A stretch of DNA of 64,000 nt from Hormiphora californensis (GCA_020137815.1 CM035361.1:1500024-1564023); one strand, 5' to 3'; counted from the stretch's first letter, positions 35,951 through 60,600 are shown. The notes: generated by a model not told the origin, from the sequence alone. Program-made: numbers and translations.

Positions 35951-36427
35951 ATACTAGATCCAAAAACCAAAAAGTTTTGGTGGATAGCCGGGGCCGCAGA
36001 AATTAAAAAACATGCGGAAAGTTTTGATACATGAACTTTCGGGGCCTGGGGTGCTGTTAAATTCGCGTTTCATGATAGAACCCGCCGTTCTTTAAAAAAC
36101 ACACTATGATTCTGTTAAAACAGACTTGTAGATAACCTACTGTGACCCACTGTGTGCCAGTGCAGTCCAGCTTAGGGAGCATTTTCTCCAGGTTAAAACT
36201 TTGTTCGGCACGGGTGGTGTGTTGATTAGCCGATAGTTTTCCTGGCGTATAGTTTGAAATGGTGCGTTAGTTTGAAAAGTTGCTGGTGATAATCATGGCA
36301 GAACGCGAATTTAACAGCACCCCAGGCCCCGAAAGTTCATGTATCAAAACTTCGCCATGTTTTTTAAAATTTGCATGATTGCGGCCCCGGCTATCCACCA
36401 AACTTGTTTGGTTTTTGGATCTAGTAT
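35951..36427. mobile_element. Inverted-repeat MITE of about 477 bp
   Basis: Left end ATACTAGATCCAAAAACCAA is repeated inverted at the right end (36405-36427). Arms of more than 110 bp include 'tggatagccggggccgc' and 'ttaacagcaccccaggcccc' with their complements. No frame inside. Confidence 0.85.
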
Positions 36428-37291
36428 CGCTATATATTTAGTCTGCCGGCATGCCAGCTATAGGATCATCAGTTTCGTAACAAACTTGTTGTTACGTGGG
36501 AACCTACTATAACCCAGCTCCAGAGATTAGAGAAGGACCCACTATAACCAGATCCAGAGATTAGAGAAGGGCCCACTATAACGTACAGCTAGAAGCTGGC
36601 CCACTAACTGTCTCCCAATCCCACTCCATAACAATTAGTTCCTTACTCCTGTGTGAGGGGTGGTAGTAACTAGAACTGCACAGAGCGTCCTGTAAATTTA
36701 GTAATTTCACTATATCTGTCTGTTAGATGTCGTCTGGAGGACTCCACCGGCCGGGAAAGTGAGATGTGACACCATGTTCCTGTCTGAGAAATGACAGAGA
36801 GAGAGAGAGAGAGAGAGATTGTAAACATATTAATAGTAAGAGGGAGAAGGTGATGGTAGATAGAGTGAGCGTGGGGAAATAATCAACTGTGAGATTTGTT
36901 TTTGTTGTGAAATATGAAATCCCACCGTGTTACCGACTCTCCCAGGGCGCCTCCAGTTTATCCAATATAGGAGAGGTATTAAATGTTTCGTTCTTTTGTT
37001 GTTCCATATGGATTAGAGGTAGTCTAAACAATTAAACCCGGGTTTATATGTAGCGGGTCACCCGCTGATATTTATTAAACGAAGTCAACATCAAGTGTTC
37101 CATGTAAATTAGGGGCAGTCTACAGTCACTCACTCTACAGCAAGTTTGCCTGCTTTCAATGAGGCTTTTTAGTTGCAATAGTTGCCAATAGAATTATGTG
37201 TTCTTCGAGCTGAGTTAATTCCTATATTTAGCTTTGTACCTCTCCACTAGGTAGTAGGCTATTATTGTTTTTAGTAGGATACAATCTCCCC

Positions 37292-37396
<105 letters not shown>

Positions 37397-38237
37397 GTAC
37401 ACCGGAACCCTTTGTTCCGCTTGGCACCTCTCCCAGATACCCTGCACTCTCCTGTCTCAATTCTGAACAAGTACCCCCTCACAGTGCATGCAGCTGAGCT
37501 ATTGACAGATACCCCTTCTCGATTCCCTCTTTTCTGATACAACTTACTTTATATGTGTTTCATAGGTATATCCTAGATCGCCACAAGTCCGCTATGAGTC
37601 TTGGCATAGGGTAACTTTGTTTTGAAAAGACCTAAACATGTTTCTGATCCCCCTATCTCTCCATGTCCGCCCCTCATTTCTTGTGTCTAGTACATGTGTC
37701 TGAGTTTAACCAGTCACTGGCTTTCTGTCTGGCACACGTTGCTGTAAACAGATCAGGAAGCTAGCAGGTAGGGGTCCTTATACTATGGAGGGAGGGGGAC
37801 ATTACTGTTAGAAGGGGAGGGGGTCTCTTTTTTTTCTTTTTTTTTTCTTCTTTTTTTCGTGTCTTCTCCGGGGGTCCTTGTTGCAGCAGTTTAGTTACAA
37901 TAAGTTCAAATTGTCTTACTTTGTGTACTGATTGTAGTTGAGGGGGTCCAGTCTTGGGTATCATAGGGGGTCGAATATTTACATACTTTGTTGAACGTTT
38001 TTAAAGTCCTTGGAAAGTCCAAGTAGCAAGTCCACTTCTGACTTCTTATGCTGGAACATTATTATTAATTTATAGGATCTAGGATTGAGGATTGAATCCA
38101 CTCTTGAGAACACCCCTCGCTTTGTTGGTCACTCCCTTCTATTCTCATTATTAAATTAGTTAATTGGGTCACTTGGAATTTGCCACTCCTGTAATTACTG
38201 TGGGTGCTCCTTGATATCCTCTGTCCCTGTCCATGGT

Positions 38238-38450
38238 ATCTCTCTCTCTCTCTCTCTATCCGGAACCTCTAGCCCTCTGTCTTCCTCCTCTCTCTCTCCT
38301 CTCTCTCCTCTCTCTCTCTCTCTACTCTCTCTCTCCTCTCTCTCTCTCTCTTCTCTCTCTACTCTCTCTCTCTCTCTATGCCTCTCTCTCTCTCTCTCTC
38401 GTCTCTCTCTCTCTCTCGCTCTATCTCGCTCTCTCTCTCCCTCTCTCTCT

Positions 38451-38488
<38 letters not shown>

Positions 38489-38545
38489 TCTCTTCTCTCT
38501 CTTCTATCTCTCTCTATCTCTCTCTATCTCTTGCTATCTCTCACT
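38238..38545 (+). repeat. Interrupted (CT)n region
   Basis: About 300 bp of CT repeats broken by single A, G or C changes (ctat, ctcg, ccct). Confidence 0.9.
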
Positions 38546-38989
38546 CCCTCTATTTTCTACTGCTTCTCTCTCGGAAATCAAGCTTCTTTTCCGACTCTAT
38601 CCCTGTCTTGACAAATAACTCTCCCCCTCTTTCACCTAGGTATCTCTCCATCTATCTCTCCCTTCTCTCTCCCTCCTCTATCTCTATTCACACCTCTCAT
38701 CTATCAGCAAATCTGTCAAGACCTTGTGAAGCTGGTGACCAGACGAAACCCCCCATCTCGAATTGCTGTCTCTATCATTCCTACCATTCTCTCTTTCTCT
38801 CTCCAATATTTCCATCTTTCTCTCTCTTTCTCTCTCCAATATTTCCATCATTCTCTCTCTTTCTCTCTCTCCCACATTCACACATATCTGTCTCACTAAT
38901 TACTGATACAACTCTCTCAATTAGCCTCTAATTACATCCATTATCACATCTCCCCCACAGCTGATTAGCAACCCCGGTTATACCGTATA

Positions 38990-39070
38990 GCACCACCACG
39001 TGATGTCAATCACGCTCTCCTATTGGCTGGTGACATGTCACGTGACAGCTCATCAGCGCTCTGATTGGTT
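38990..39070 (+). promoter_or_regulatory. Promoter-like cluster 5' of the MIT-like gene
   Basis: Two inverted CCAAT boxes (attgg at 39022 and 39064) and two CACGTG E-boxes (38997-39002 and 39039-39044) lie within 80 bp, 130-200 bp upstream of the start codon at 39203. Density and position suggest a proximal promoter. Confidence 0.5.
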
Positions 39071-39202
39071 GGAGAGAGGAGGAGAGAGTTGACCCCTAGG
39101 GGGCATGTAGAGAACGTACTCATCATTCAGTATTGACAGAATCTCGCTCTCTGTGTTGAACCCTCCTCTCTCTCTGTGCGATTGTTTGATCTCTTTGTGA
39201 TA

Positions 39203-50729
<11,527 letters not shown>

Positions 50730-51279
50730 GGAGATATAGTTGATTTATCCCTTGATATATGGGATCAGTGGTTTAAAGTTGTGTTTGCAGTGCGGAGAGA
50801 GACAATAATTTTGATACCGAGATAATTGACAGCTGCTATTTGATTGGAAAAAGACAATTTCGCAGCTTTATCTGTTTATTTATGAAATGTTTTGCCCGAA
50901 TTGAATTCGCGGGGAGAAAATTATTATTTGGAGCCGAGAAAATAATGGATGGCAGTTGTTTGTTGGAAATGTGCTGATTTGCTGCGGTTATTTTACTAGA
51001 TCTCGGCAAGAGACGGTGTGTACATATATCATGTTTTGTTGTGTGTGTCTTACACACTTAAATTAATTTCCAAAATAATGAAAAACGGCCTTTTCTTTAT
51101 TTGAGAATGGAAACCTAACTCCTGCGGATCTGAGGGCCGTAGCTGAGCCCGGAAACATTGTCTCAGCTCACGAAAGACTCGAGTACCGAATATTGGTAAT
51201 TTTAGTCTTTAGTTTTTTGGCACTTGTCTGTCATTATCAGGTTCAGCTGTCAGTTGTCTAGACTCTAGCGTCGACAGAC
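50730..51279. other. Intergenic region after the MIT-like gene
   Basis: 3' UTR and intergenic sequence, AT-rich. No exon seen on either strand. Confidence 0.4.
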
Positions 51280-51422
51280 AACTAAAGTGTAAGCGAAACA
51301 ACAACGAACTGGCTGCGCGTCCCGCAACGTTGCGCATGTGAATCTCTCCGGTGAGATCGTTATGCGCAACGAATGCGCGACGCGCAGCCAGTTCGTTGTT
51401 GTTTCGCTTTCACTTTAACGAA
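51280..51422. mobile_element. Palindromic MITE of about 140 bp
   Basis: Two arms of about 58 bp: 'agcgaaacaacaacgaactg' plus 'gctgcgcgtc' on the left, inverted on the right. The GC-rich inner part contains 'gcgcat'. Confidence 0.8.
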
Positions 51423-51779
51423 CCGTCTCTTTATTATTTATTTATTGTCACTCTGACAGATGTTCTCCATTTGACAACTTCCAGTCGCGCGCGTCAATGA
51501 GGCGCGTAGTTTTGCGCCAAGAAATCAACATAACAGTTACCGCGCGCTACTGCAAGTTGTGATTCTGGTTCACTACAGTGTAAGTTCCGGTGGAGAATAT
51601 TGATGATACAGCTGGTAACGAGATGGGGCAGTGGGTCATAGAGGCAGTGATGGCATTATGGCAAATTGATTACAACCCCGACAATTTATACACAATGTCA
51701 ACAAAGTTCCCCAAAATTCAATGGACTGTGAAACATATTCATTCCAAATCCAATCTGAATATTATGTAAACCTGTCACT

Positions 51780-51976
51780 GGTGTGAAATTGAAGTGCTGG
51801 GTGTTTAACTGACTGAGGGTGATTGTAAGAAGGCAGGACCCATCTGCACGTGTTGCTATAGCAACAATAATCCACCCAGTTTGTAAGTTAGTTTGCACGT
51901 GCAGAACTTATCCCCCGCTCGCTTACTACATTTCGTTACGAATTTGAAGCTCTTCAACACACAAGAAACAGGACAC
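51780..51976 (+). promoter_or_regulatory. Conserved promoter of member C
   Basis: Homologous to the region 5' of member B. It contains GTTGCTATAGCAAC (51852-51865), CACGTG at 51847-51852 and CACGTG at 51896-51901 in an inverted TCTGCACGTG arrangement. The proximal block 'cccccgctcgcttactac' and 'gaatttgaagctcttcaa' follows. Confidence 0.6.
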
Positions 51977-51977
51977 G

Positions 51978-52484
51978 ATGATGGACCCTGATGCCATTCT
52001 ATTGTCCTCAGCGCTGCTGATATTAGCTGGAATCATGGTGGCGGGTCTGATAAAGATCAGATCCACCATAAAGACATCCAACGAACGGCTACTGCCGATG
52101 TATGCGGCAGATGTCGAAGCGGCCAAAAACGTGGCGACAAACTCCAACCTGATTGCAGCCAACCTTACCAAACGGCTGGCTCATGTTACGGACGCACTTG
52201 CCAAGCTCCAGACAATTGTCGAGATGGAACTTAGGAAGAAACATCCCGTATTGATGACGTCGGAGACGCAAACTCTGATAGACTCAATCGAATCATTCAC
52301 CGCAATGACCCCCGTGGTCAGCCCCATCCCTAGTCCCCGACTAGATCCAGTAATATCTGCTCAGACTGTGGTCTACGTGGGATCTGCTGAACAAGATCTC
52401 TCACTTTTGGATGAGCAGAATCCTAGCCCTCTGAAACCCGGACAAGAATCCGGAGAAGAAAACACCGTACTCGACCTCGAGTAA
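51978..52484 (+). CDS. Small single-pass membrane protein, family member C (intact)
   Basis: 168 residues, starting M-M-D-P-D; the second ATG (51981) aligns with member B. The membrane helix is ILLSSALLILAGIMVAGLI, followed by K-I-R-S-T-I-K. Then come L-L-P-M-Y-A-A-D-V-E-A-A-K, the helix LTKRLAHVTDALAKLQTIVE, ELRKKHP, SPIPSPRL, and the end T-V-L-D-L-E. Topology is inferred as N-outside, C-cytosolic. No known family recognised. Intronless, with its own conserved promoter and 3' module. It is closest to B, on the opposite strand 23 kb away. Confidence 0.8.
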   Translation: MMDPDAILLSSALLILAGIMVAGLIKIRSTIKTSNERLLPMYAADVEAAKNVATNSNLIAANLTKRLAHVTDALAKLQTIVEMELRKKHPVLMTSETQTLIDSIESFTAMTPVVSPIPSPRLDPVISAQTVVYVGSAEQDLSLLDEQNPSPLKPGQESGEENTVLDLE

Positions 52485-52498
52485 TACCAGACACCAAC

Positions 52499-52810
52499 AC
52501 AAGATTTTATCGACAACACCACGGAGACTGATGTCCACAAGATTTTATCGAGGGTGACGGAGGAGTAAGGGGAGCGTGATTTTACCCCTGAGGAGTGATG
52601 AACCTCATTTTATACCTCCCCCCTCCTCCGTCCCCTCACCCCTATGGGGGGAGCTCATTGTGATTGTCAGGATCTTTCTAACCAATCCACTGAGCTCTCT
52701 GTGCCTGCTCTGATCATGCACTATCTCTCCTGTGCATGATCAGAGTCCCATAGCCGTGTAGCTGATTAGGCTGATGCTACAGTGAGTACGGTCAACTCAC
52801 AAAATTTCAA
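52499..52810 (+). ncRNA. Structured 3' module, copy C
   Basis: GATTTTATCGA occurs at 52503 and 52541 and GATTTTACCCC at 52578. Four hairpins follow: GAGCTCA/TGAGCTC (52651-52697), the 14-bp CTCTGATCATGCAC stem (52708-52745), GTAGC/GCTAC (52758-52780) and GTGAGT/ACTCAC (52782-52800). It lies within 350 bp of the stop codon, so it is probably part of the 3' UTR or a processed 3' RNA. Confidence 0.65.
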
Positions 52811-52979
52811 ATGGGTATAATTAAATGGCATCGACACGATACCAAACACACACAACATTACAAAATTGACAATTGACAAAGTGTTGCAGAATATTCATAT
52901 CAGGGTAGGCCAAGAAATGATCCTGATCCGATCTCATTTACGAGGATACAACGGTCAACCATGACATTGAAAAAAGTAC

Positions 52980-53130
52980 TTTTAATATTTATGTTTATGA
53001 AGGAGCAATTAGAAAACAATTAGAAAACAAATGCCATTCGATCAAGTTCACTTTTGCTGATACTTGCTGTGATCACGGTAGCCAATCGAATGCAAATGAC
53101 CGGTTATTACCAATGTACCAAGTGGCATAG
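52980..53130 (+). pseudogene. Membrane-protein family fragment E'
   Basis: 'tttatgaaggagcaattaga', then the remnant 'cggttattaccaatgtacca' (degenerate L-L-P-M-Y region). It matches fragment E of cluster 1, showing the two clusters are copies of one ancestral block. Confidence 0.65.
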
Positions 53131-53190
53131 AACTCCCCGTTTTACACCTTTCGTTACGTTTTTGCTGCTCTTCAATCAACGAGAATCAAG

Positions 53191-53718
53191 ATGAACCCAG
53201 ACACGATACTGATGTCTTCAGCCCTGTTCATCCTTACTGGAATGATGATAGCAGGCCTACTGAAGATCAAATCCACAATCCAGGTAACAAACTCACGGTT
53301 GTTGCCGATGTATGCCGCCGATCTCGAGGCATCTAGAACCATAGCATCCAACTCGAACCTGATTGCAGCCAACCTTACAAAAAGATTGGCACACGTCACA
53401 GATTCACTTACCAAACTCCAAACAATAGTGGAAATGGAGTTGAAGAAGAAGAGACCAACTTTCATGACAGCGGAGACACAGACCTGGGTTGAATCAATGG
53501 AGTCTTGTACAGCAATGACTCCCATCATGAGCCCAGCCACCAGCCCTGTCCCTAGTCCTCGACTAGGAGCAGTACACTCCGCCGAGACCGTCATCTGGGT
53601 TGGACCCGTGGAGGAGAATTCCGCTGGACTCCCCACCAACCCACCTACCTCTGGACCCGAAAATACGGACCAGAAACCCGAGGAAGGACCCGCAGAGACT
53701 GTACTCGACCTCGAGTAA
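53191..53718 (+). CDS. Small single-pass membrane protein, family member D (intact)
   Basis: 175 residues. The membrane helix ILMSSALFILTGMMIAGLL is followed by K-I-K-S-T-I, then L-L-P-M-Y-A-A-D-L-E-A-S-R. The helix LTKRLAHVTDSLTKLQTIVE, ELKKKRP and TSPVPSPRLG follow, and the protein ends T-V-L-D-L-E. It is closest to pseudogene A1 of cluster 1 (both A-D-L-E-A-S). The region upstream lacks the X-box palindrome of B and C, so D may be regulated differently. Topology and cytosolic tail are inferred; function unknown. Confidence 0.8.
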   Translation: MNPDTILMSSALFILTGMMIAGLLKIKSTIQVTNSRLLPMYAADLEASRTIASNSNLIAANLTKRLAHVTDSLTKLQTIVEMELKKKRPTFMTAETQTWVESMESCTAMTPIMSPATSPVPSPRLGAVHSAETVIWVGPVEENSAGLPTNPPTSGPENTDQKPEEGPAETVLDLE

Positions 53719-53739
53719 TCAGTATCCCGGACATGACGA

Positions 53740-54040
53740 GATTTTACACACACCACGGAGACCTGTCCTCCACGAGATTTTATCGAGGGTGACGGAGGAG
53801 TAAGGGGAGCGTGATTTTACCCCTGAGGAGTGATGAACCTCATTTTATACCTCCCCCCTCCTCCGTCCCCTCACCCCTATGGGGGGAGCTCATTGTGATT
53901 GTCAGGATCTTTCTATTGACAATCCACTGAGCTCTCTGTGCCTGCTCTGATCATGCACTATCTCTCCTGTGCATGATTAGAGTCCCATAGCCGTGTAGCT
54001 GATTAGGCTGATGCTACAGTGGGTACGGTCAACCCACAAA
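53740..54040 (+). ncRNA. Structured 3' module, copy D, with compensatory change
   Basis: Same order as copy C. The last hairpin reads GTGGGT/ACCCAC (54019-54037) where the other three read GTGAGT/ACTCAC: both sides changed together and pairing is kept. In the long stem (53945-53982) one C became T, which keeps a G-U pair in RNA of the coding sense. The first hairpin (53886-53934) gains an inner GATTGTCA/TGACAATC stem. Confidence 0.65.
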
Positions 54041-55437
<1,397 letters not shown>

Positions 55438-56269
55438 GAGAGAAGCTGAAAAGCTTACACATCAGAATAGCTTCAATCTACACTATCTCAAACACTGAAC
55501 ACACTGATCTATACGACACAGTTAGTGACACCTAAAGGAAATGAAATGTATATCAGGGTCCAAATCTTGCATATATTGGGGAGATTGGGTTTGGGGATGA
55601 CATACTCGATCGATCTGTTAATCTGGTCCGAACCAGGCCCCCACCAGGCCAAGTTTCGTAGAATTACATGAAATCATTTGCCTTGTTGGGTTTGAGCAAA
55701 AGAAGAAATCATGTGTCAGTGAAGTTATATCGAGTTTCAACGAATGAAGGTAGGTACATGTTCGAGGGTGTGTAATTGGGGATGGAAGTAGGAAACATGA
55801 TATGCAGCAATGGTGATACATTACACAGGAACATTATGAATGAAATGGTGTGCTATCTACCTCCACAGCTGCAGTACTGGAAGCGTTGTGCCTTTTTTCC
55901 CTGGGAAGTTTTTCGTATATTTCTGTGTTTGGAAAATTCCCGTCTTTTCGGACACCCGTGAACTCCCCCCCCCCTTAAACCCCCCTCCCTATAACACACC
56001 ACCTGTATATATACTGGTAACGCATGGTCAGTCTAACAATGTTATGGTTCTCCAGAATATTCCCCCACACTACTGAAATGACGTATTGCAAGGAGCACGT
56101 GCTGTACTGTACTGCAAGGTGTGAATTCCGATTGCCCCACATGACACAAACACAGCCTGCAGTGTGTTATAGCACGGGTACTTGTAACATCCACCGTTAC
56201 GTTGCAAAAAAATCGGGGTGTGTATTACAGCGATATACGGAAAAGCGCTCTTTCTCTTCTATTCGCTCC

Positions 56270-56655
56270 GTTCCCCTCCTCGTCCCTCTCTCTCACTTTT
56301 CTCTGCGCTCGCTCTCTCTCTCTCGCCTCTCTCTCGCTCTCCTCTCGCGACTCCGCTCTCTCGCGCGCGCGCGGGCCGGCGCGCGCGCTCGTCTCGCGCT
56401 CTGCGCGCGCGCGCGCGCGCTCGCGCTCTGCGCTTCGCTCGCGCGCGCTCGCTCCGCTCTCGCTCGCTCGCGCGCTCTCTCTCTCTTTTTCCCTCGCTCG
56501 GCTCGGTTTTTCTCCCTCTCTCTCTCTCCTTTCTCTCTCTCTCTCCTCTATCGCTCGCCTCCTCGCTCCTCGCTCTCGCTTCTCTCTCTCTCTCCTCTAC
56601 TATCTATCTCGATCTCTCGCTCGCTCTTCTACTCCGCGCGCGCGCGCGCCGCCCT
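56270..56655 (+). repeat. Mixed (CT)n/(CG)n low-complexity tract
   Basis: CT repeats merge into runs of alternating CG ('gcgcgcgcgcgc' at about 56363 and 56404, again at 56637) and 'cgctcgct' units. It is the most CpG-rich segment of the window. No coding evidence. Confidence 0.9.
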
Positions 56656-57698
56656 TGTTCCCCGTGTTACAGATTGTGCTGAGTTACTAAGTGGAGTCTA
56701 CTCAGTACTCAGTCTATTGGGTATGTAAGTGTAGCCTCTTGTCACGCTTAGCCTAAGTGTATAGTAGCAGCATGGACTAGGCTACCCAGCAGACTCTTTG
56801 CTATCTAACAGTCTGTCACACAAACTCTGCGCATTATGAGCTACACTTAAATACTACTGGATAGTGTTATAGCTGTCTATTTGGTGCTTATACTAACTGC
56901 AGGTGTAGCCTTGCTAAACGGGTGTGTAACATTCCATTGTGTGTGTGTATATTGCAAAACAAACAACAAACTCAGACAGATCTTGTTGTATCAAAAAGAA
57001 AATTGAGGGGTAAACAATACAATGGAATTCCAGGTGCTAAACACACACACGGTGGAATTCTTTTCAATATATTGAAAAACACTCCTTGGGATTTAACTGT
57101 GAGCAAAACATACTTTATTAGGGGAAAATATTATGTGCCGGAGACTTAAAATGAAAATCAGAACATGACTCTGGTTTAATTACAAATATACAGGGATGTA
57201 TTGAGTATTCCTTTTACAAGAAAAAGCGTGCCCGAGCACTGGCCCTATATACTTAGATCGAGCTAAATATGGAATCAATCGAGGCCATATTAGGAATCTA
57301 TAAATGCACTTTAAGTGTAGGCCATTATATTAACTATACACCACACCGGATATTTAATTGCATGCCCAATTTGCATCATCAACACAAATACTCAGTATGC
57401 AATTCAATTCGAGACAAATACACATATAAAATATACACGTGTGAATATAGCAGTAGTCCAAAACAGACACATCAGTACCCTAACAGACAAACACTAAACC
57501 ACCAACACTTGCAACATTTTCATCTCTCGTGTAATAGAGTCAGTACTTTACAACAATACCCTAGCATTACAAAATTACCGCCCAGATCCCTTTCTCTCTC
57601 CCTCTCTCATTTCATGATATAAAACCCTGTCTCTAAGGAGTAAACACAGAACAGCTTCTGTACTTGAAACATTTGTATTAAGCAGGACTCCTACTACC
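56656..57698. other. Intergenic region and DHHC gene 3' flank
   Basis: Between the CG-rich tract and the DHHC stop codon. AT-rich. The last part should be the DHHC 3' UTR, read on the minus strand. No exon is supported. Confidence 0.4.
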
Positions 57699-60600
57699 TC
57701 AAGCAGGGCACTGTGCAGCAGGTACATCAGTGTTAGTGTTCGTGTAGGCTCTCGTCTCAAACTGTACCCCATCTCCCATACTGGAGAAGACTGGGAGGGG
57801 CCACAGAAGGGGATTGTCTCCAAATACTTGTTTGAAGTTGTTGCATCCTCCCAGGTCGTAGCGTTTAGCATCTGCAAATCCACCTTAGAGAGGGAGGGGG
57901 AGTGGTTAGGGAAATACTGAGGGAGGAAGGAAGAGAGATTAAGAAATCCTGAGGGAGGGGAGGGTGTTAGAGACATTTTGATATACTAGAGGAGGGAGGG
58001 ATGGCCGTTAGGCCGGGGTTAGAGATTTAGGATAGATTTAATGAAATAGTGCTACAATTTGATAGGTTGATCACTACTATACTGCAGGAGAGGGCCATGT
58101 TAAGTAGTTGAGGGAAGGGTGGGGAGATAAGGGAGGAAGGGGACATGTCTATATAATTAGGCGAGGAAGGAAGACATGGGGATGGTGAGGGTGATAGAAA
58201 ACTTGATTCTAGAAAAGCATTAAAAGGGAAGGATTCTTATAAGTTGCATTATATCTTATGTCACTTTGTTCCCTCTATCTCCCTTCCTCTCTCTCTTTCT
58301 CTCCCAGGGAAGTGGGAAGTGACAGGGAGATTCTCCCTGTCACTTCTCTATCAGACATCCTCTACTATCTCAATTCAACTCTGACAGCTCAACCGCAAAA
58401 TTTTTAATTTTGAACAAAAATCATTAAAAAAGGCAGACATCTTTATGCAAGTAGCTATATTTATAATGCCCTCTAAACTACCTCTAAAGCAGGGTGGCCT
58501 GCTGCTCTCCAGTGTGGTCCTATTATGAACCAGGAGGTATATATGGAAGACGAATAGACCGAATACTGTCAAACAGAACACCAGGGATATCAGGAACATG
58601 ATGAGGACGTGGAAATTCAACCTGTGGAGGGGGAGGGATCATCAGGGATGAAGATTTAGTCAATATTACAATAATAACCATACTCTCTAGGAATCTTTCC
58701 CACTAGTCCGAATGTACCCCCATCTCTCCCCAAAGTAAGGAATCCCTTTTCATAACCTCCATTACTAAAACATTTTGGCTCGTTTTGTACATGACACCAT
58801 ACAAAGTGTGTTATTATGGTAAATAGTAACCTAGAGCTACACACACACACACACAGTAACCTCAACATACAGCACGGGGCTTCCTTCATCTCACTCGCAT
58901 CTTACCCAAAGCCCCCCTTTTCCCTTTCCCTCTGACCCCTCTCCCACGTCCCCTCTCTCTGCTTTTGGCACCTCTTCCCCTCTTGAACTCCAGATCATCT
59001 CTCCCATACCCCCCTTTCCCTATCTCTTCCTCTCCCATGCCCCCCCCCCCTTTCCCTATCTCTTCCTCTCCCATGCACCCCCCTTTCCCTATCTCTTCCT
59101 CTCCCATGCCCCTTTCTTTTTCCTATCTCTCCCTCTCTCCCACATCCCCATATATATCTCCCCCCTAAACTCTCTCCCACCTATCTTCCCCCCTGCACTC
59201 ACGGATCATCACTGCGATGTTTCCACACATTAGTAAGATATGGTATACAGCATAGAGCAATAAATCCCGTGTATAGGACTGTATAGTTGAGGAACAAGAC
59301 GAAGTATTTGTAGTTGGAGTACCCGACACAGTTCCCAACCCAGGGACAGTGGTGATCCATCTTCAGGACGCACTGAGGAATAAGGGGGGGAGTTAGATTG
59401 GGTCCATCTTCAGGACGCACTGGGGAATAAAGGGGGAGAGTTAGATTTGAAGGGTAGGTAGTCACTAAGGAAGGTTGGGGAAGAGTTAGATTTGGGGCAT
59501 CTTCAGGACGCAATGAGGAATATGGACGAGTTAGATTTGGGGCGCATTTAGAGAGGTTCGGGCAAGACATAGATTTGGAGCGTGTATCTGGTAGGTAGGT
59601 AGTCACTGAGGGAGATGTGCCATGAGGGCATTAGATTTGGAGGCCGAAGGGGAATTTAATAACATTTCTGTGACCTGGGTGCCCCATATATAGAACACGC
59701 CGTGAAAGTAGTGGTTAGTGAAATTAATTAAATGTGAGATTGGGGGGCTTTGAGACTAGGGTGGTTATAGTAGTATATTGGAGGGGGGATAAGAGAACTT
59801 GGATTGATGTTATGACCAAAAAGGTTTGTGTTTTCTCAGCAATCAGTATACATAATACATTGAGGTAGTTCTACTGCACACATTAGCTAGATTCTAGTTA
59901 CATGCTTACACACTTACAGACAATACGGAGTGTAGTGTACATTATTCACAAGCAGTTAAGTATAACTAGTTGTCATCCACTGAGTGTGTAATATGTGCAT
60001 TGTCCCCCCCTCTCTATATCTATATTTCTCTCTCTTTTTCTCTATCTATCTCTATTTCTCTCTCTTATTCTCTATCTATCTCTCTATCTATCTTTAAACT
60101 GGCATTCTGCATTAGCACTATGCATCTCTCTTGGTAGTTGGTACCACTAATTATTTGGCTCTGATTCTTTTTTCCATTTTCCTGCTCTAACACTATAATT
60201 CTGGCACAAAATGGCCCGGGTCAATTATTGGCATGCCATACACAGAGATAATAATTATCTTTATTTCTCTGCGGTGAAAAACCGTATATAGAGACTGATT
60301 GAGATTGATTCATGACTGCTAAAATAATTAAATTTTTTCAGCCTGGTACTGGTATGTATAGGGGGAATCAAAAAGTTTGATATTTTTAAAGACAGCTACG
60401 AGAGACGGCCCAAGAAGAAAACAACAGGAACCGACCGACACAAGTAAACAACCAATCAGAACTCGTTATTTAAGTCACATGACTGGTTATCAGCCAATCA
60501 GGACCAGTATTTCCTGATTCGGTCGGTTTCTGGTTAACAAAAGAGTTAAATTAATTAATATTTCCATTCACCTGCATGCACATGGAGCAATGATGGGACC

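Noticed and set aside
56922-57149. 75-residue plus-strand frame beyond the DHHC 3' end
   Set aside because: No splice signals, no recognisable motif, AT-rich; chance frame more likely.
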